14,091 nt of DNA from Pseudomonadota bacterium (GCA_021783435.1 JAJXUC010000094.1:1-14091), one strand, 5' to 3'; numbered from the stretch's first letter, positions 1 through 7,594 are shown. Program-made: numbers and translations. Notes: generated by a model from the letters alone, not told the origin.

Positions 1-512
1 TGGCCGAGGGCCTGGCGCTGCTCGGCGCGGCAGGCATCATGCTGACCCATCTGTTGCGCTGGAAACCCTGGCGCGTGCTGCGCCAGCCGCTGCTGTGGAT
101 TTTGTATCTCGGCTATGCGGGCCTGGCCGGCGGCCTGGCGGCGCGCGGAGCGCAGGCGCTTGGCGCGCCCGTCCCCGACTCGCTCTGGATCCACCTCCTC
201 GCCGTCTGCGGCTTCGCGGTGTTGATCCTCGGCATGGTCACCCGCACCTCCCTGGGCCATCTGGGGCGGGCACTGCGCCTGGACCGTTGGTCCCTGCTGA
301 GCTATGGGCTGCTGCTGGCCGCTGCGGTGCTTCGCCTCTTGGCTTTCGTGCCATGGCCGGCGCAAGTCGCGGCCTTGCAGGCGTCCGCCGTGCTGTGGGC
401 GCTGGCTTGCTGGGTGTTCGTGCTGCGCTATCTGCCCTGGCTGGTGCGGCCCCGCGCCGACCGCCCGCCTGCAGCCGGCATCGGGGGCAGACGGGGCCCG
501 GCCCGAGGTTGA
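1..512 (+). CDS. nnrS: NnrS family heme-copper membrane protein, C-terminal part (5' end outside window)
   Basis: The reading frame is open from base 3 and gives the last 169 residues, ending in TGA at 510-512. The sequence is strongly hydrophobic, with about four to five membrane helices. It contains the motif [13 protein letters not shown], which matches the conserved late-helix signature of NnrS proteins (R-x-x-LGH-x-GR). NnrS is a roughly twelve-helix inner-membrane protein of the nitric-oxide response; the family binds heme and copper and protects cells against NO-derived damage. Past the last helix the tail is short, Pro/Arg-rich and probably cytoplasmic. The stop lies one base before the fdxA start, so the two genes are likely co-transcribed. 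The family call rests on the motif and hydrophobic profile only; the N-terminal half cannot be seen. Confidence 0.8.
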   Translation, partial: AEGLALLGAAGIMLTHLLRWKPWRVLRQPLLWILYLGYAGLAGGLAARGAQALGAPVPDSLWIHLLAVCGFAVLILGMVTRTSLGHLGRALRLDRWSLLSYGLLLAAAVLRLLAFVPWPAQVAALQASAVLWALACWVFVLRYLPWLVRPRADRPPAAGIGGRRGPARG

Positions 513-513
513 C

Positions 514-849
514 ATGACATTCGTGGTCACCGAAGCTTGCATCCAGTGCAAGTACACCGACTGCGTGGCCGTGTGCCCCGTGGACGCGTTCCGCGAGGGC
601 GCGAACATGCTGGTGATCGACCCGCGCGACTGCATCGACTGCAATCTATGCGTGCCGGAGTGCCCCGTGGACGCTATCCATCCCGAGCACGAGGTCCCGG
701 CGGAGCAGCAGGCGTTCATCGCGCTCAACGCCGAACTGGCGCGCAGCTGGCCGGTGATCACGCGGGTCAAGGCCGCACCGGCGGATGCCGATGCATGGGC
801 CGGGGTGCAGCGCAAGCGGCAGTTGCTGGACCGGTCCCCGTCGCGCTGA
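514..849 (+). CDS. fdxA: 7Fe ferredoxin (3Fe-4S/4Fe-4S), FdxA type
   Basis: A 111-residue protein closely resembling Azotobacter ferredoxin I (about 107 residues). In the numbering without the initiator Met, Cys8, Cys16 and Cys49 should bind the 3Fe-4S cluster, and Cys20, Cys39, Cys42 and Cys45 the 4Fe-4S cluster. Cys11 is also present. The segments [14 protein letters not shown] and [12 protein letters not shown] carry these ligands. The family's free cysteine at position 24, beside the 4Fe-4S cluster, is Ala here (CPVDAF instead of CPVDCF). The C-terminal extension (ELARSWPVI...WAGVQ) is typical of FdxA and excludes a simple 2[4Fe-4S] ferredoxin. ATG 514 is preceded by GAGG and follows the nnrS stop by one base. 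It is a small soluble cytoplasmic electron carrier; its redox partner cannot be told from here. Confidence 0.93.
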   Translation: MTFVVTEACIQCKYTDCVAVCPVDAFREGANMLVIDPRDCIDCNLCVPECPVDAIHPEHEVPAEQQAFIALNAELARSWPVITRVKAAPADADAWAGVQRKRQLLDRSPSR

Positions 850-861
850 TCACCCATCATC

Positions 862-877
862 GCGCCTGTCTTGGCGC
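862..877 (+). repeat. Small inverted repeat after fdxA
   Basis: GCGCC, six-base loop, GGCGC lies just after the fdxA stop. There is no T-run behind it, so it is at best a weak RNA hairpin between fdxA and the next gene. Chance occurrence is likely in DNA this GC-rich. Confidence 0.2.
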
Positions 878-938
878 TGCCTCGTCCCCGCTGCAAAAGC
901 CGTGGCAGACGCCTGCTTCATCCTCATCCGGAGTTGCC

Positions 939-1391
939 ATGCTGCTTGAATCCCTGCTCGCCTACGCCCACATCTCCGCCATCCTCTTGCTGGCGGTGTT
1001 CCTCACGAGCAAGACGGCATTGATGCGCTCTGAGTCGATCGACGGCCGCAAGCCCGTCGTCGATCGGCTCCTGCGCCTGGACATCTGGCTTTGGGGGAGC
1101 TTCTGCGCCGTGGGTGCAACCGGGCTTGCCGCCATGGTTTGGGGTGCCAAGGGATGGGACTGGACCGTGGCCAACCCGCTGCTCTGGATCAAGGTGGGGC
1201 TTTTCTTGCTGATGGTGGGCATGTCGATTCGCGCAAGCCTGACGCTGCGCCAGTGGGCGCGGGAGTGCAGGCTGGGTGGGCATTTCCCGTCGGATGATGC
1301 GATCCGTCGTCAACGACGCTGGCTGATGTGGCAGTCGCATGTCATGGTTCTGCTCCCGCTATTCGGCGCCTTGTTGGCCTATGGGTTTTGA
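939..1391 (+). CDS. DUF2214-like four-helix membrane protein
   Basis: A 150-residue integral membrane protein with four hydrophobic stretches near residues 4-24, 50-70, 84-102 and 130-148, joined by short charged loops. The first helix contains a conserved-looking His (AYAHISAILL), and a second His (QSHVMVLLPL) sits at the start of the last helix. Length, helix layout and the opening LLAYAHISAILLL resemble the DUF2214 family of unknown function. Two-helix-pair proteins with His in the first and last helices sometimes bind heme (CopD-like), but nothing here proves it. The start follows a CCGGAG ribosome site at about 928-933. It lies 89 bp after fdxA on the same strand and may be in the same transcript. 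Function is unknown. Confidence 0.72.
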   Translation: MLLESLLAYAHISAILLLAVFLTSKTALMRSESIDGRKPVVDRLLRLDIWLWGSFCAVGATGLAAMVWGAKGWDWTVANPLLWIKVGLFLLMVGMSIRASLTLRQWARECRLGGHFPSDDAIRRQRRWLMWQSHVMVLLPLFGALLAYGF

Positions 1392-1451
1392 GCCCCACCC
1401 CGGCCCAGCTCACCGACTGCCCCCTGTGACGGGCGCGGCAACCCGGGACAG

Positions 1452-1487
1452 TCCGGCGCCTGCCGGAGCGTGCCGAGCCCGCGGCAC
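1452..1487 (+). terminator. Two tandem GC hairpins after the DUF2214 gene
   Basis: Two perfect 6-bp stems sit side by side: TCCGGC/GCCGGA with a four-base loop (1452-1467) and GTGCCG/CGGCAC with a six-base loop (1470-1487). They lie 60-100 bp past the upstream gene's stop and before the oxidase promoter region. No T-run follows, so they are not a standard intrinsic terminator. They could stabilise the mRNA 3' end or assist termination. Confidence 0.3.
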
Positions 1488-1634
1488 AAGGCTCATGACA
1501 CGAAATACATCGTGTAAAACTATTCACAAATAGTTACAAATACATCTGATCTGGCGCAAAAAGATTCATAAGGTATTCCTTATATTCAATCCCTGCTGGG
1601 CATCCCGAGCCGAGCGCCCATCCCTGCCAAAACT

Positions 1635-1641
1635 CAGAGGA
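1635..1641 (+). promoter_or_regulatory. Strong Shine-Dalgarno deciding a GTG start
   Basis: AGAGGAG lies seven bases before GTG 1649. This strong site makes GTG, rather than the in-frame ATG at 1676, the likely start of the small oxidase subunit. Confidence 0.7.
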
Positions 1642-1648
1642 GAAAACT

Positions 1649-1843
1649 GTGCCAGAAGAACACCCTTATGAATCCATGCCCGTGCTCGGATCCGATGGAC
1701 GTCCCATCGCACAAGCGGATCTGCCCATGCCCGACATGCATTTCGCCCGGCCCATGGGTGCCTGGGTGATCGTCGGCGCCTTGTTCATCGTCGTGGTCGG
1801 TCTTTGGGCTGCCGTGGCGACTTACTTTTCCATCCATGCATGA
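1649..1843 (+). CDS. Small one-helix subunit of ba3-type cytochrome oxidase (IIa-like)
   Basis: A 64-residue protein with a hydrophilic N-terminal tail of about 35 residues and one membrane helix at about 37-59. It is the first gene of the oxidase operon, nine bases before subunit II. Thermus ba3 oxidase has a one-helix subunit IIa of about 34 residues (CbaD) that fills the place of a missing subunit II helix. Position and topology suggest the same role here, but the protein is about twice as long and I cannot show homology. GTG is chosen as start because of the AGAGGAG site; starting at ATG 1676 would leave about 55 residues and still keep the helix. The segment MPDMHFARPMGAW just before the helix is the most distinctive part. 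Confidence 0.68.
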   Translation: MPEEHPYESMPVLGSDGRPIAQADLPMPDMHFARPMGAWVIVGALFIVVVGLWAAVATYFSIHA

Positions 1844-1852
1844 GGTGAACCC

Positions 1853-2389
1853 ATGACGACATCTGGCCCTGATGCATTCGAGAACAGATTCCACCATGTC
1901 GCATTGCGACACGAGCGGGCGTGGATTTTCATCGCCGTCGCTTTGATCTCCGTGCTGTTCATCGTGGCGGTGTACTTCGTGGTGCACGACTACGGACTGG
2001 TGGCCAAGACCACGAAGTTCTACAGCAACCCTGATACACCGGCGACATTGGCCGATTTTCAGGGTTCCGGCATCAAGCAGACCGGACCCAGGAGCTACAA
2101 CGTCTATGAGATGGGCCGCGCATGGAGCTGGACTCCGGGCACAGCGACGCCGATCACCCTGCCTGCCGGCTCGCATGTCACGTTTTACGTGACCAGCGGC
2201 GACGTGTTGCATGGCTTCGAGGTGCAGGGCACGAACATCAATCTCACCGCCATTCCTGGCGTGGTCGGTCATGTGAGCTACACCTTCGACAAGCCGGGCA
2301 CCTACTACATCATCTGCAACGAGTATTGCGGCGCGGGCCATCAGGCCATGATCGGCAAGATCGTCATCACCGGAGCGACACAGTCATGA
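1853..2389 (+). CDS. cbaB: Cytochrome c oxidase subunit II, B-family (ba3 type), with CuA site
   Basis: A 178-residue membrane-anchored protein: one N-terminal helix (about 24-46) and a periplasmic cupredoxin domain that takes electrons from cytochrome c. The dinuclear CuA site is complete: His120 (DVLHGFEV), Cys155, Glu157, Cys159, His163 and Met166 in CNEYCGAGHQAM. A full CuA site means a cytochrome c (not quinol) oxidase. A single helix and short length match Thermus ba3 subunit II (about 168 residues) rather than A-family subunit II, which has two helices and is longer. GAGGTG precedes ATG 1853. The gene ends in an ATGA overlap with subunit I, so the two are translationally coupled. The symbol follows Thermus usage. 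Confidence 0.93.
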   Translation: MTTSGPDAFENRFHHVALRHERAWIFIAVALISVLFIVAVYFVVHDYGLVAKTTKFYSNPDTPATLADFQGSGIKQTGPRSYNVYEMGRAWSWTPGTATPITLPAGSHVTFYVTSGDVLHGFEVQGTNINLTAIPGVVGHVSYTFDKPGTYYIICNEYCGAGHQAMIGKIVITGATQS

Positions 2390-4089
2390 GCGCAGTCCTG
2401 AGCCCCTTTGCCGCGCGCAATCCTGCCGTGCCCAGCGCGAGCGACATTGCCAGTGAAAAGACCATGCTGCTGGCCTTTTGGGTCACGGGCTTCCTGGCGC
2501 TGATGGTCGGTATCGCCATCGGCGTGCTGCAAAGCACCAATTACGCCGGGGTCGACCTCTATCCCTATCTGCAACCCTTCCTCAAGTCCTACTACCAGGG
2601 CTTGACCATGCACGGCGTGCTCAACGCCTACGTGTTCACGTTTTTCACCATCTCGGGCTGGCTCATGTACCTGCCCGCGCGCGAGCTCAAGCTCAAACCC
2701 AACATGACGCTGGCCTGGCTCACCTACGGGCTGATGCTGATGGGCACGCTGATGGCGGCTTACGCCATGTTCGACAACTCATCCAGCGTGCTCTACACCA
2801 TGTACGCGCCATTGCAGGGCAGCGCGTGGTTTTATCTCGGCATCACGCTGGTGGTGGTGGCGAGCATCCTGCCGCTGTTTGTCGTGCTCGGCATGCGCGC
2901 GCGCTGGAAAAAGGCCAACCCTGGCCAGCTCACTCCGCTGGTCACCTACATGAGCGCGACCATCCTGCTGATGTGGCTGCTCGCTGCGCTGGGTGCAGGC
3001 TCAGAGGCCGTGCTGCTGCTCGATCCCTGGGCGCTGGGCCTGACCAAGACCATCGACCCGCTGCTGGCACGCACGCTGTTCTGGTGGACCGGCCACCCCA
3101 TCGTGTACTACTGGCTGATGCCCGGCTACATCTCGATCTACGCCCTGTTGCCGCGACAGGCCGGTGGCAAGTTGGTGTCCGATCCGCTCACACGGCTGGC
3201 TTTTCTGCTGCTGCTCGTGTTCTCGGTGCCGGTGGGCACGCACCACCAGTTCACCGATCCCGGCATTGCGCCGGTGATGAAGGGTATCGTCACGGCGCTC
3301 ACGCTGTCGGTGGCGATTCCCAGCCTCATCACCGCATTCACCGTGGCCTTGAGCCTGGAGTATGCCGGCCGGCGCCGTGGCGGCAAGGGGCTGATGGGCT
3401 GGTGGCCCGCGTTGCCATGGAAAGACGCGTCGGTGGCGGCGCAGGTGCTGGCACTGGTCACGTTCATCTTCGGCGGCGCGGGCGGCATCGTCAACGCCAG
3501 TTGGCAACTCGACAACGTGGTGCACAACACCCTCTGGATTCCCGCGCACTTCCACCTCACGGTGGGCACGATGACCACGCTGGTGTTCATGGGCGTGAGC
3601 TTCTGGCTGCTGCCCCACCTCACCGGGCGCAGGCTCTACAGCCCGAAGCTCGCGCTGTGGAGCGTGTGGCTGTGGTTCATCGGCCTGATGACCTGGGGTT
3701 TCGCCGGCCACTGGGCGGGCATGGACGGTGTGCCGCGCCGCTCTTGGGTCTCGGGCTTGCCGCATGACCAGTACATGCAGCTTTATGGAGCGGTGCATGC
3801 GGCACTCATCGTGGTGGGAATCGGTGGTGTGATCGCCACGCTCGGCGCGGTCTGCTACTACATCGTGTTCTTCGGCACCTTGTTCGGCAGAAAAGACGAC
3901 AAGGCGATGGTCGAGATTCCCTTCACCGAAGTCATCGCCGGCCCCGAAGGCTCGCCGATGGCGCGCATCGCCGAGTACCTCGGGTTCTGGACGGTTGCCA
4001 CGCTGATCATCACCCTGGCCGTCTACATTCCCGTGCTGTGGCCCATGATCACCCATCCCATCCACGCACCCGGCTTTGTCTTGTGGTGA
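2386..4089 (+). CDS. cbaA: Cytochrome c oxidase subunit I, B-family (ba3 type)
   Basis: A 567-residue, roughly thirteen-helix inner-membrane protein that reduces O2 to water and pumps protons. All metal ligands are visible: His76 (LTMHGVLNAY) and His390 for the low-spin heme, His388 for the high-spin heme (WIPAHFHLTVG), and His237, His286 and His287 for CuB (GHPIVYYW, GTHHQF). Tyr241 is placed to form the His-Tyr crosslink. From memory, each ligand lies four positions after its Thermus ba3 equivalent, which supports the B family. ATG 2386 overlaps the subunit II stop; an upstream in-frame extension would lie inside subunit II and is rejected. No subunit III gene is present, as expected for B-family enzymes, which have high oxygen affinity and often some NO reductase activity (family knowledge). 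The symbol follows Thermus usage. Confidence 0.95.
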   Translation: MSAVLSPFAARNPAVPSASDIASEKTMLLAFWVTGFLALMVGIAIGVLQSTNYAGVDLYPYLQPFLKSYYQGLTMHGVLNAYVFTFFTISGWLMYLPARELKLKPNMTLAWLTYGLMLMGTLMAAYAMFDNSSSVLYTMYAPLQGSAWFYLGITLVVVASILPLFVVLGMRARWKKANPGQLTPLVTYMSATILLMWLLAALGAGSEAVLLLDPWALGLTKTIDPLLARTLFWWTGHPIVYYWLMPGYISIYALLPRQAGGKLVSDPLTRLAFLLLLVFSVPVGTHHQFTDPGIAPVMKGIVTALTLSVAIPSLITAFTVALSLEYAGRRRGGKGLMGWWPALPWKDASVAAQVLALVTFIFGGAGGIVNASWQLDNVVHNTLWIPAHFHLTVGTMTTLVFMGVSFWLLPHLTGRRLYSPKLALWSVWLWFIGLMTWGFAGHWAGMDGVPRRSWVSGLPHDQYMQLYGAVHAALIVVGIGGVIATLGAVCYYIVFFGTLFGRKDDKAMVEIPFTEVIAGPEGSPMARIAEYLGFWTVATLIITLAVYIPVLWPMITHPIHAPGFVLW

Positions 4090-4093
4090 CGCC

Positions 4094-4759
4094 ATGAGAG
4101 CCGCAAGCGCCGCGCCTCCCGCCCCCGGGACGCTGCGGAGGCCCGCGAGCTGGAGGGCGTCGGTGCTGCGGGCCGTGGTCGCTTCGGCGGCACTGATGGC
4201 GATGCTTTTCGCCGGGGCACGACTGCAGCAGCACGCGGTTGCGCTGCATGGCACACCGCTGGCGCCATCCCCGGCGCCGGCTTTTGCCGGATTCACCGAC
4301 ACGCAGGGCAGGGTGTTTTCCTGGGGCAATGAGCGCGGGCGCGCGGTGCTGGTGTTTTTCGGCTACACCCATTGCCCCGACGTCTGCCCGCTCACGCTCG
4401 CGGCGCTGGCGCAATCGCTGTCGACGCTCGGCCCGCTGCGCCAACGCGTGCGCGTGGTCTTCGTCAGCCTCGACCCCGCGCGGGATACACCGATCGTGCT
4501 GCGCGCCTACCTCGATGCGCTCATCCCCAACGCCATCGGCCTGCGCGGTCCGCCCTCCGCAGTGGCCGCATCGGCGCGGCAATGGGACGTGACCTGGCGG
4601 CACGTGAAGGCGGCGGAGGGCGCCGACTGGATCGATCACACCGCAGCCGTCACCCTGGTCGGGCCCGATGGTCGGCTGCTGGCACGCTACGGCTATGGCC
4701 AACTCACCGATCCCGCATGGCTGGCGGCCGATTTGCGCGCAGCGCTGGAGTCCAGGTGA
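4094..4759 (+). CDS. SCO1/SenC family copper chaperone
   Basis: A 221-residue membrane-anchored thioredoxin-fold protein. One N-terminal helix (about 25-43) is followed by a periplasmic domain with the SCO copper site: Cys94 and Cys98 in GYTHCPDVCP and His182 in DHTAAVTLV. SCO proteins deliver copper to, or reduce, the CuA cysteines of subunit II, and CuA is encoded two genes upstream. The start is taken as ATG 4094, four bases after the subunit I stop; an in-frame ATG at 4076 would overlap subunit I and adds nothing recognisable. Ribosome site is weak, so coupling to subunit I translation is likely. The stop overlaps the next gene's GTG. Confidence 0.92.
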   Translation: MRAASAAPPAPGTLRRPASWRASVLRAVVASAALMAMLFAGARLQQHAVALHGTPLAPSPAPAFAGFTDTQGRVFSWGNERGRAVLVFFGYTHCPDVCPLTLAALAQSLSTLGPLRQRVRVVFVSLDPARDTPIVLRAYLDALIPNAIGLRGPPSAVAASARQWDVTWRHVKAAEGADWIDHTAAVTLVGPDGRLLARYGYGQLTDPAWLAADLRAALESR

Positions 4760-5517
4760 CAGCCGCTGGATGGCCGCTTGCCGTCTGGGGCGGCTGGTTT
4801 GCAGGGGTCGCCACGGGCGCGGTGCTGTATGCCATGGCGGCGTGGCGGGGACACTTGCCCCGGTGGCGCGTGGCGGTGTTTTTCCTGGGAAGTGCGCTGA
4901 CCCTGTTTGCGGCCTGGGGACTGAACGATCCACTGGCGTCGATGACGGACTACACCGTGGCGCTGATGACGCTGGGCCAGGTGGCGTCACCCTTCCTGCT
5001 GCTGGGCTTTACGCCCGTTGCGCGCATGCAATGGCGCTCGCACGGCAACCGCTGGTGGGCGGCGTGGCTGCTGGATCCCTGGGTGGCTGCGGCGGTGTTC
5101 GTGCTGCTGACCCTGGGCGTAAATCTGCCTGGGGTGTTCAAGACCGCCTTGGCCGATGCGCTGTTTTCGGCGCCCATCGGCCTGCTGTTGCTGATCTCCG
5201 GGTCGATGCTCTGGGCGCAACTGCTGCCCGGCAGCACCGGCATCGGACAACGCTGGGTGGCTGGGATCTATGCGTGGCTGGTCGGCCTGCCGATGATGAT
5301 CATCGCCGCGGTCTGGGTGTGGAGCGGGCATGTGCTGTACACGCCGTATCTCGATGTGTTGTGCTTGTGGAACCTGAGCCCGCTGGCCGATCAGCATTAC
5401 GCCGGTCTGGTGATGTTCGCCGCCGGACTGCCGCTGCAGTTGCGCGCCGCGTGGTTGTTGATCATGCCGGCTGAAGCCGAACTGAAACGCCCGCACGGCA
5501 TGCCCCGCGAGCCTTGA
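4756..5517 (+). CDS. CtaG-like membrane protein (divergent cytochrome oxidase assembly factor)
   Basis: A 253-residue protein with about seven membrane helices. The C-terminal segment SPLADQHYAGLVMFAAG matches the late conserved block of the caa3-type CtaG family (DQ-x-x-AG-x-x-M), and VASPFLLLGF matches an earlier one. The histidines usually found in this family just before that earlier block (HM-x-QH) and in WHLP are replaced here: Tyr66 and Leu70 at the first, Asn123 at the second. That alignment is from memory. GTG 4756 overlaps the SCO stop (GTGA) and has a GGAG site at about 4747-4750; it removes a long upstream read-through inside the SCO gene. Placement as the last oxidase-operon gene supports a role in building the copper/heme centre. 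Another small multi-helix family remains possible. Confidence 0.75.
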   Translation: MTAAGWPLAVWGGWFAGVATGAVLYAMAAWRGHLPRWRVAVFFLGSALTLFAAWGLNDPLASMTDYTVALMTLGQVASPFLLLGFTPVARMQWRSHGNRWWAAWLLDPWVAAAVFVLLTLGVNLPGVFKTALADALFSAPIGLLLLISGSMLWAQLLPGSTGIGQRWVAGIYAWLVGLPMMIIAAVWVWSGHVLYTPYLDVLCLWNLSPLADQHYAGLVMFAAGLPLQLRAAWLLIMPAEAELKRPHGMPREP

Positions 5518-5541
5518 AGATTGGCCAGTGGCGCATATCTT
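5514..5541 (+). promoter_or_regulatory. Possible weak promoter ahead of ftsH
   Basis: TTGAAG (5514-5519), 16-base spacer, TATCTT (5536-5541); each box matches the sigma-70 consensus at four of six positions. It overlaps the stop of the CtaG-like gene, and no terminator separates that gene from ftsH, so ftsH could also be read from the oxidase promoter. Confidence 0.25.
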
Positions 5542-5617
5542 GGTGGTAGGTGTCGGGCAAGCCCGTCGAACGGCTTCAGGCGACGCCAAACGCCACCCAC
5601 AGTACAGGAACCACACC

Positions 5618-7582
5618 ATGGCCACCAACGATCCACCGCAAGGCCAGGGGAATCCGGCCGGCAAAAAATTGCCCAAGTTCGACCCCAAGACCCGCGTGCA
5701 CCTGGGTTATTGGCTCATGGCCATCGTTGCCGTGTTCTGGCTGCAAAGCATCTGGTCAACATCCCAGGATGTGCAGACCGTGCCTTACAGCCAATTCCAG
5801 ACCGAATTGCAGCAAGGCAAATTCAGCACGATCGTGGTGGGTCATCAGACCATCACCGGCACCCTGAAATCGCCAGATGCCAGCGGTAAGAAAATCATGG
5901 TTGCCGTGCGGGTCGATCCCCAGCTCGCCGACCAGTTGCAGCGTCAAGGCGTGACCTACTCGCAGGCTTACGACAACACCTGGCTGAGCAACATCCTCTC
6001 GTGGGTCTTGCCGGCGCTGGTGTTTTTTGGTGTCTGGTATTTCATGGTGCGCAAGTTTGCCGAGAAGCAGGGCGGCATGGGCATGGGCGGCTTCATGTCC
6101 ATCGGCAAAAGCCGGGCCAAGGTCTACATGGAGAACCGCACCGGCGTGACCTTCGCCGACGTCGCCGGTGTCGATGAAGCCAAGGCTGAGCTCGAGGAAA
6201 TCGTCGATTTCCTGAAAAACCCGGTGGATCACAGCCGCTTGGGCGCGCGTGCGCCCAAAGGCGTGCTTCTGGTCGGTCCGCCGGGCGTGGGTAAAACCTT
6301 GCTGGCGCGAGCGGTGGCCGGCGAAGCCGGTGTGCCGTTCTACTCCATCAGCGGTTCGGAGTTCGTCGAGATGTTCGTGGGCGTCGGTGCCGCGCGGGTG
6401 CGTGACCTGTTCGAGCAGGCCAGGAAGCAGGCACCGGCCATCATCTTCATCGACGAACTCGACGCCATGGGCCGTGCGCGCGGTTCCAACCCCTTCGGCG
6501 GTGGCGGGCACGACGAGAAGGAGCAAACCCTGAACCAATTGCTGGTGGAACTCGACGGGTTCGATGCATCCACCGGCCTGATCATCCTGGCGGCGACGAA
6601 TCGGCCGGAAATTCTCGATGCCGCCCTGCTGCGCGCCGGCCGCTTCGACCGTCAGGTGCTGGTCGACCGCCCTGACAAGACTGGCCGGGTCCAGGTGCTG
6701 CAAGTGCATGTGCGCAAGATTCATCTCGACCCGACCGTGGACCTGGAGCAGGTGGCGGCGCTCACGCCCGGGTTTTCGGGGGCGGACCTTGCCAATCTGG
6801 TGAACGAGGCCGCGCTGGTGGCCACGCGCCACAACGCCCGGACCGTCACCACCGAGCATTTCACGCTCGCAGTCGAGCGCATCGTCGCCGGTCTGGAGAA
6901 GAAGAACCGCCTGCTCAACCCCAAGGAACGCGAGATCGTCGCGCATCACGAAATGGGTCACGCCATCGTCTCCATGAGCCTGCCGGGGACCGACGTGGTG
7001 CACAAAGTGTCCATCATCCCGCGCGGCGTCGGCGCCCTGGGCTACACCATCCAACGCCCCACCGAGGACCGCTACCTCATGACCCGCCAGGAACTGGAGA
7101 ACAAAATGGCAGTCCTGATGGGTGGGCGTGCCGCCGAGCACATCGTCTATGGCCACTGGTCCACCGGCGCCGCTGACGATCTGGCCAAGGTCACCGACAT
7201 CGCCCGCAGCATGGTCACGCGCTACGCCATGGTGGACAAGCTGGGATCAATGGCCCTGGACAATGCGCCGCAGACCATGCTGGGCGGACCGGTCATGCCG
7301 CAGCAGCGCGAATACAGCGAACAGACCGCCCGGGAAGTGGATTGCGCCGTGCGCGAACTGGTGAACACCGCATTTAGCCGCGCCGAGGCCGTCCTCCAGA
7401 GCAAACGCGCCGTGCTTGACGAAGGCGCACGCCAGTTGCTGGACAAAGAAACCCTGAGCGGCACCGAACTCATAGCCTTGACGCAGCTTGCGATGCCTGC
7501 CGAGTCGGCCACCGCAGCGGCGAAGGCAGAGACGAAACCAGCAGCAGCCAGCGCCAACACTCCATCGGCCCGACCCGGTTGA
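5618..7582 (+). CDS. ftsH: FtsH-type ATP-dependent zinc metalloprotease
   Basis: A 654-residue inner-membrane AAA+ protease. Order: cytoplasmic N-terminus, helix 1 (about 30-47), periplasmic domain, helix 2 (about 124-144), AAA+ domain, M41 peptidase. Walker A is GPPGVGKT (220-227), Walker B IIFIDE (275-280), and the SRH arginines are Arg342 and Arg345. The zinc site is HEMGH (444-448) with Asp521 as third ligand. All catalytic residues are present. Compared with E. coli FtsH there are small changes: GVGKT for [13 protein letters not shown] for [17 protein letters not shown] for LLRPGRFDR and HEMGH for HEAGH. These suggest a paralogue rather than the housekeeping copy. The tail after residue 628 is low-complexity Ala/Thr/Lys. 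ATG 5618 follows AGGA at 5606-5609. It sits 100 bp after the oxidase operon and may degrade misassembled oxidase subunits (inference). Confidence 0.95.
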   Translation: MATNDPPQGQGNPAGKKLPKFDPKTRVHLGYWLMAIVAVFWLQSIWSTSQDVQTVPYSQFQTELQQGKFSTIVVGHQTITGTLKSPDASGKKIMVAVRVDPQLADQLQRQGVTYSQAYDNTWLSNILSWVLPALVFFGVWYFMVRKFAEKQGGMGMGGFMSIGKSRAKVYMENRTGVTFADVAGVDEAKAELEEIVDFLKNPVDHSRLGARAPKGVLLVGPPGVGKTLLARAVAGEAGVPFYSISGSEFVEMFVGVGAARVRDLFEQARKQAPAIIFIDELDAMGRARGSNPFGGGGHDEKEQTLNQLLVELDGFDASTGLIILAATNRPEILDAALLRAGRFDRQVLVDRPDKTGRVQVLQVHVRKIHLDPTVDLEQVAALTPGFSGADLANLVNEAALVATRHNARTVTTEHFTLAVERIVAGLEKKNRLLNPKEREIVAHHEMGHAIVSMSLPGTDVVHKVSIIPRGVGALGYTIQRPTEDRYLMTRQELENKMAVLMGGRAAEHIVYGHWSTGAADDLAKVTDIARSMVTRYAMVDKLGSMALDNAPQTMLGGPVMPQQREYSEQTAREVDCAVRELVNTAFSRAEAVLQSKRAVLDEGARQLLDKETLSGTELIALTQLAMPAESATAAAKAETKPAAASANTPSARPG

Positions 7583-7594
7583 GCGTCGCCCAAA

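Larger units (their letters stand above)
1392..1648 (+). promoter_or_regulatory. Intergenic control region ahead of the ba3 oxidase operon
   Basis: This 257-bp gene-free stretch has a GC-rich left half with two hairpins and an AT-rich right half (about 1500-1590), unlike the surrounding DNA. The AT-rich half holds TGTAA-N6-TCACA at 1513-1528, one mismatch from the CRP consensus TGTGA-N6-TCACA. It also has a perfect dyad AACTATT-CACA-AATAGTT at 1518-1535, a second perfect dyad ATAAGG-TATT-CCTTAT at 1568-1583, and a 9-bp direct repeat AAATACATC at 1503-1511 and 1538-1546. A possible -10 box TATATT at 1581-1586 has no good -35 box at the usual distance, which suggests an activator-dependent promoter. 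The regulator cannot be named from sequence. The CRP-like site and first dyad overlap, so one or both may be chance. Confidence 0.45.

Noticed and set aside
1339..1533. Possible small gene between the DUF2214 gene and the oxidase operon
   Set aside because: It starts inside the upstream gene in another frame, has no ribosome site or family signal, and runs across the hairpins and promoter region.
1552..1568. TGGCGC resembling a sigma-54 -24 element before the oxidase operon
   Set aside because: No GC element is found at the required 12-base distance.
3001..4329. A 442-codon minus-strand open frame opposite the oxidase subunit I gene
   Set aside because: It has an unnatural His/Arg/Gln/Ala-rich composition and sits opposite a gene with all metal ligands conserved.
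5756..7156. A 466-codon minus-strand open frame opposite ftsH
   Set aside because: Same composition problem; the ftsH frame carries all catalytic motifs.
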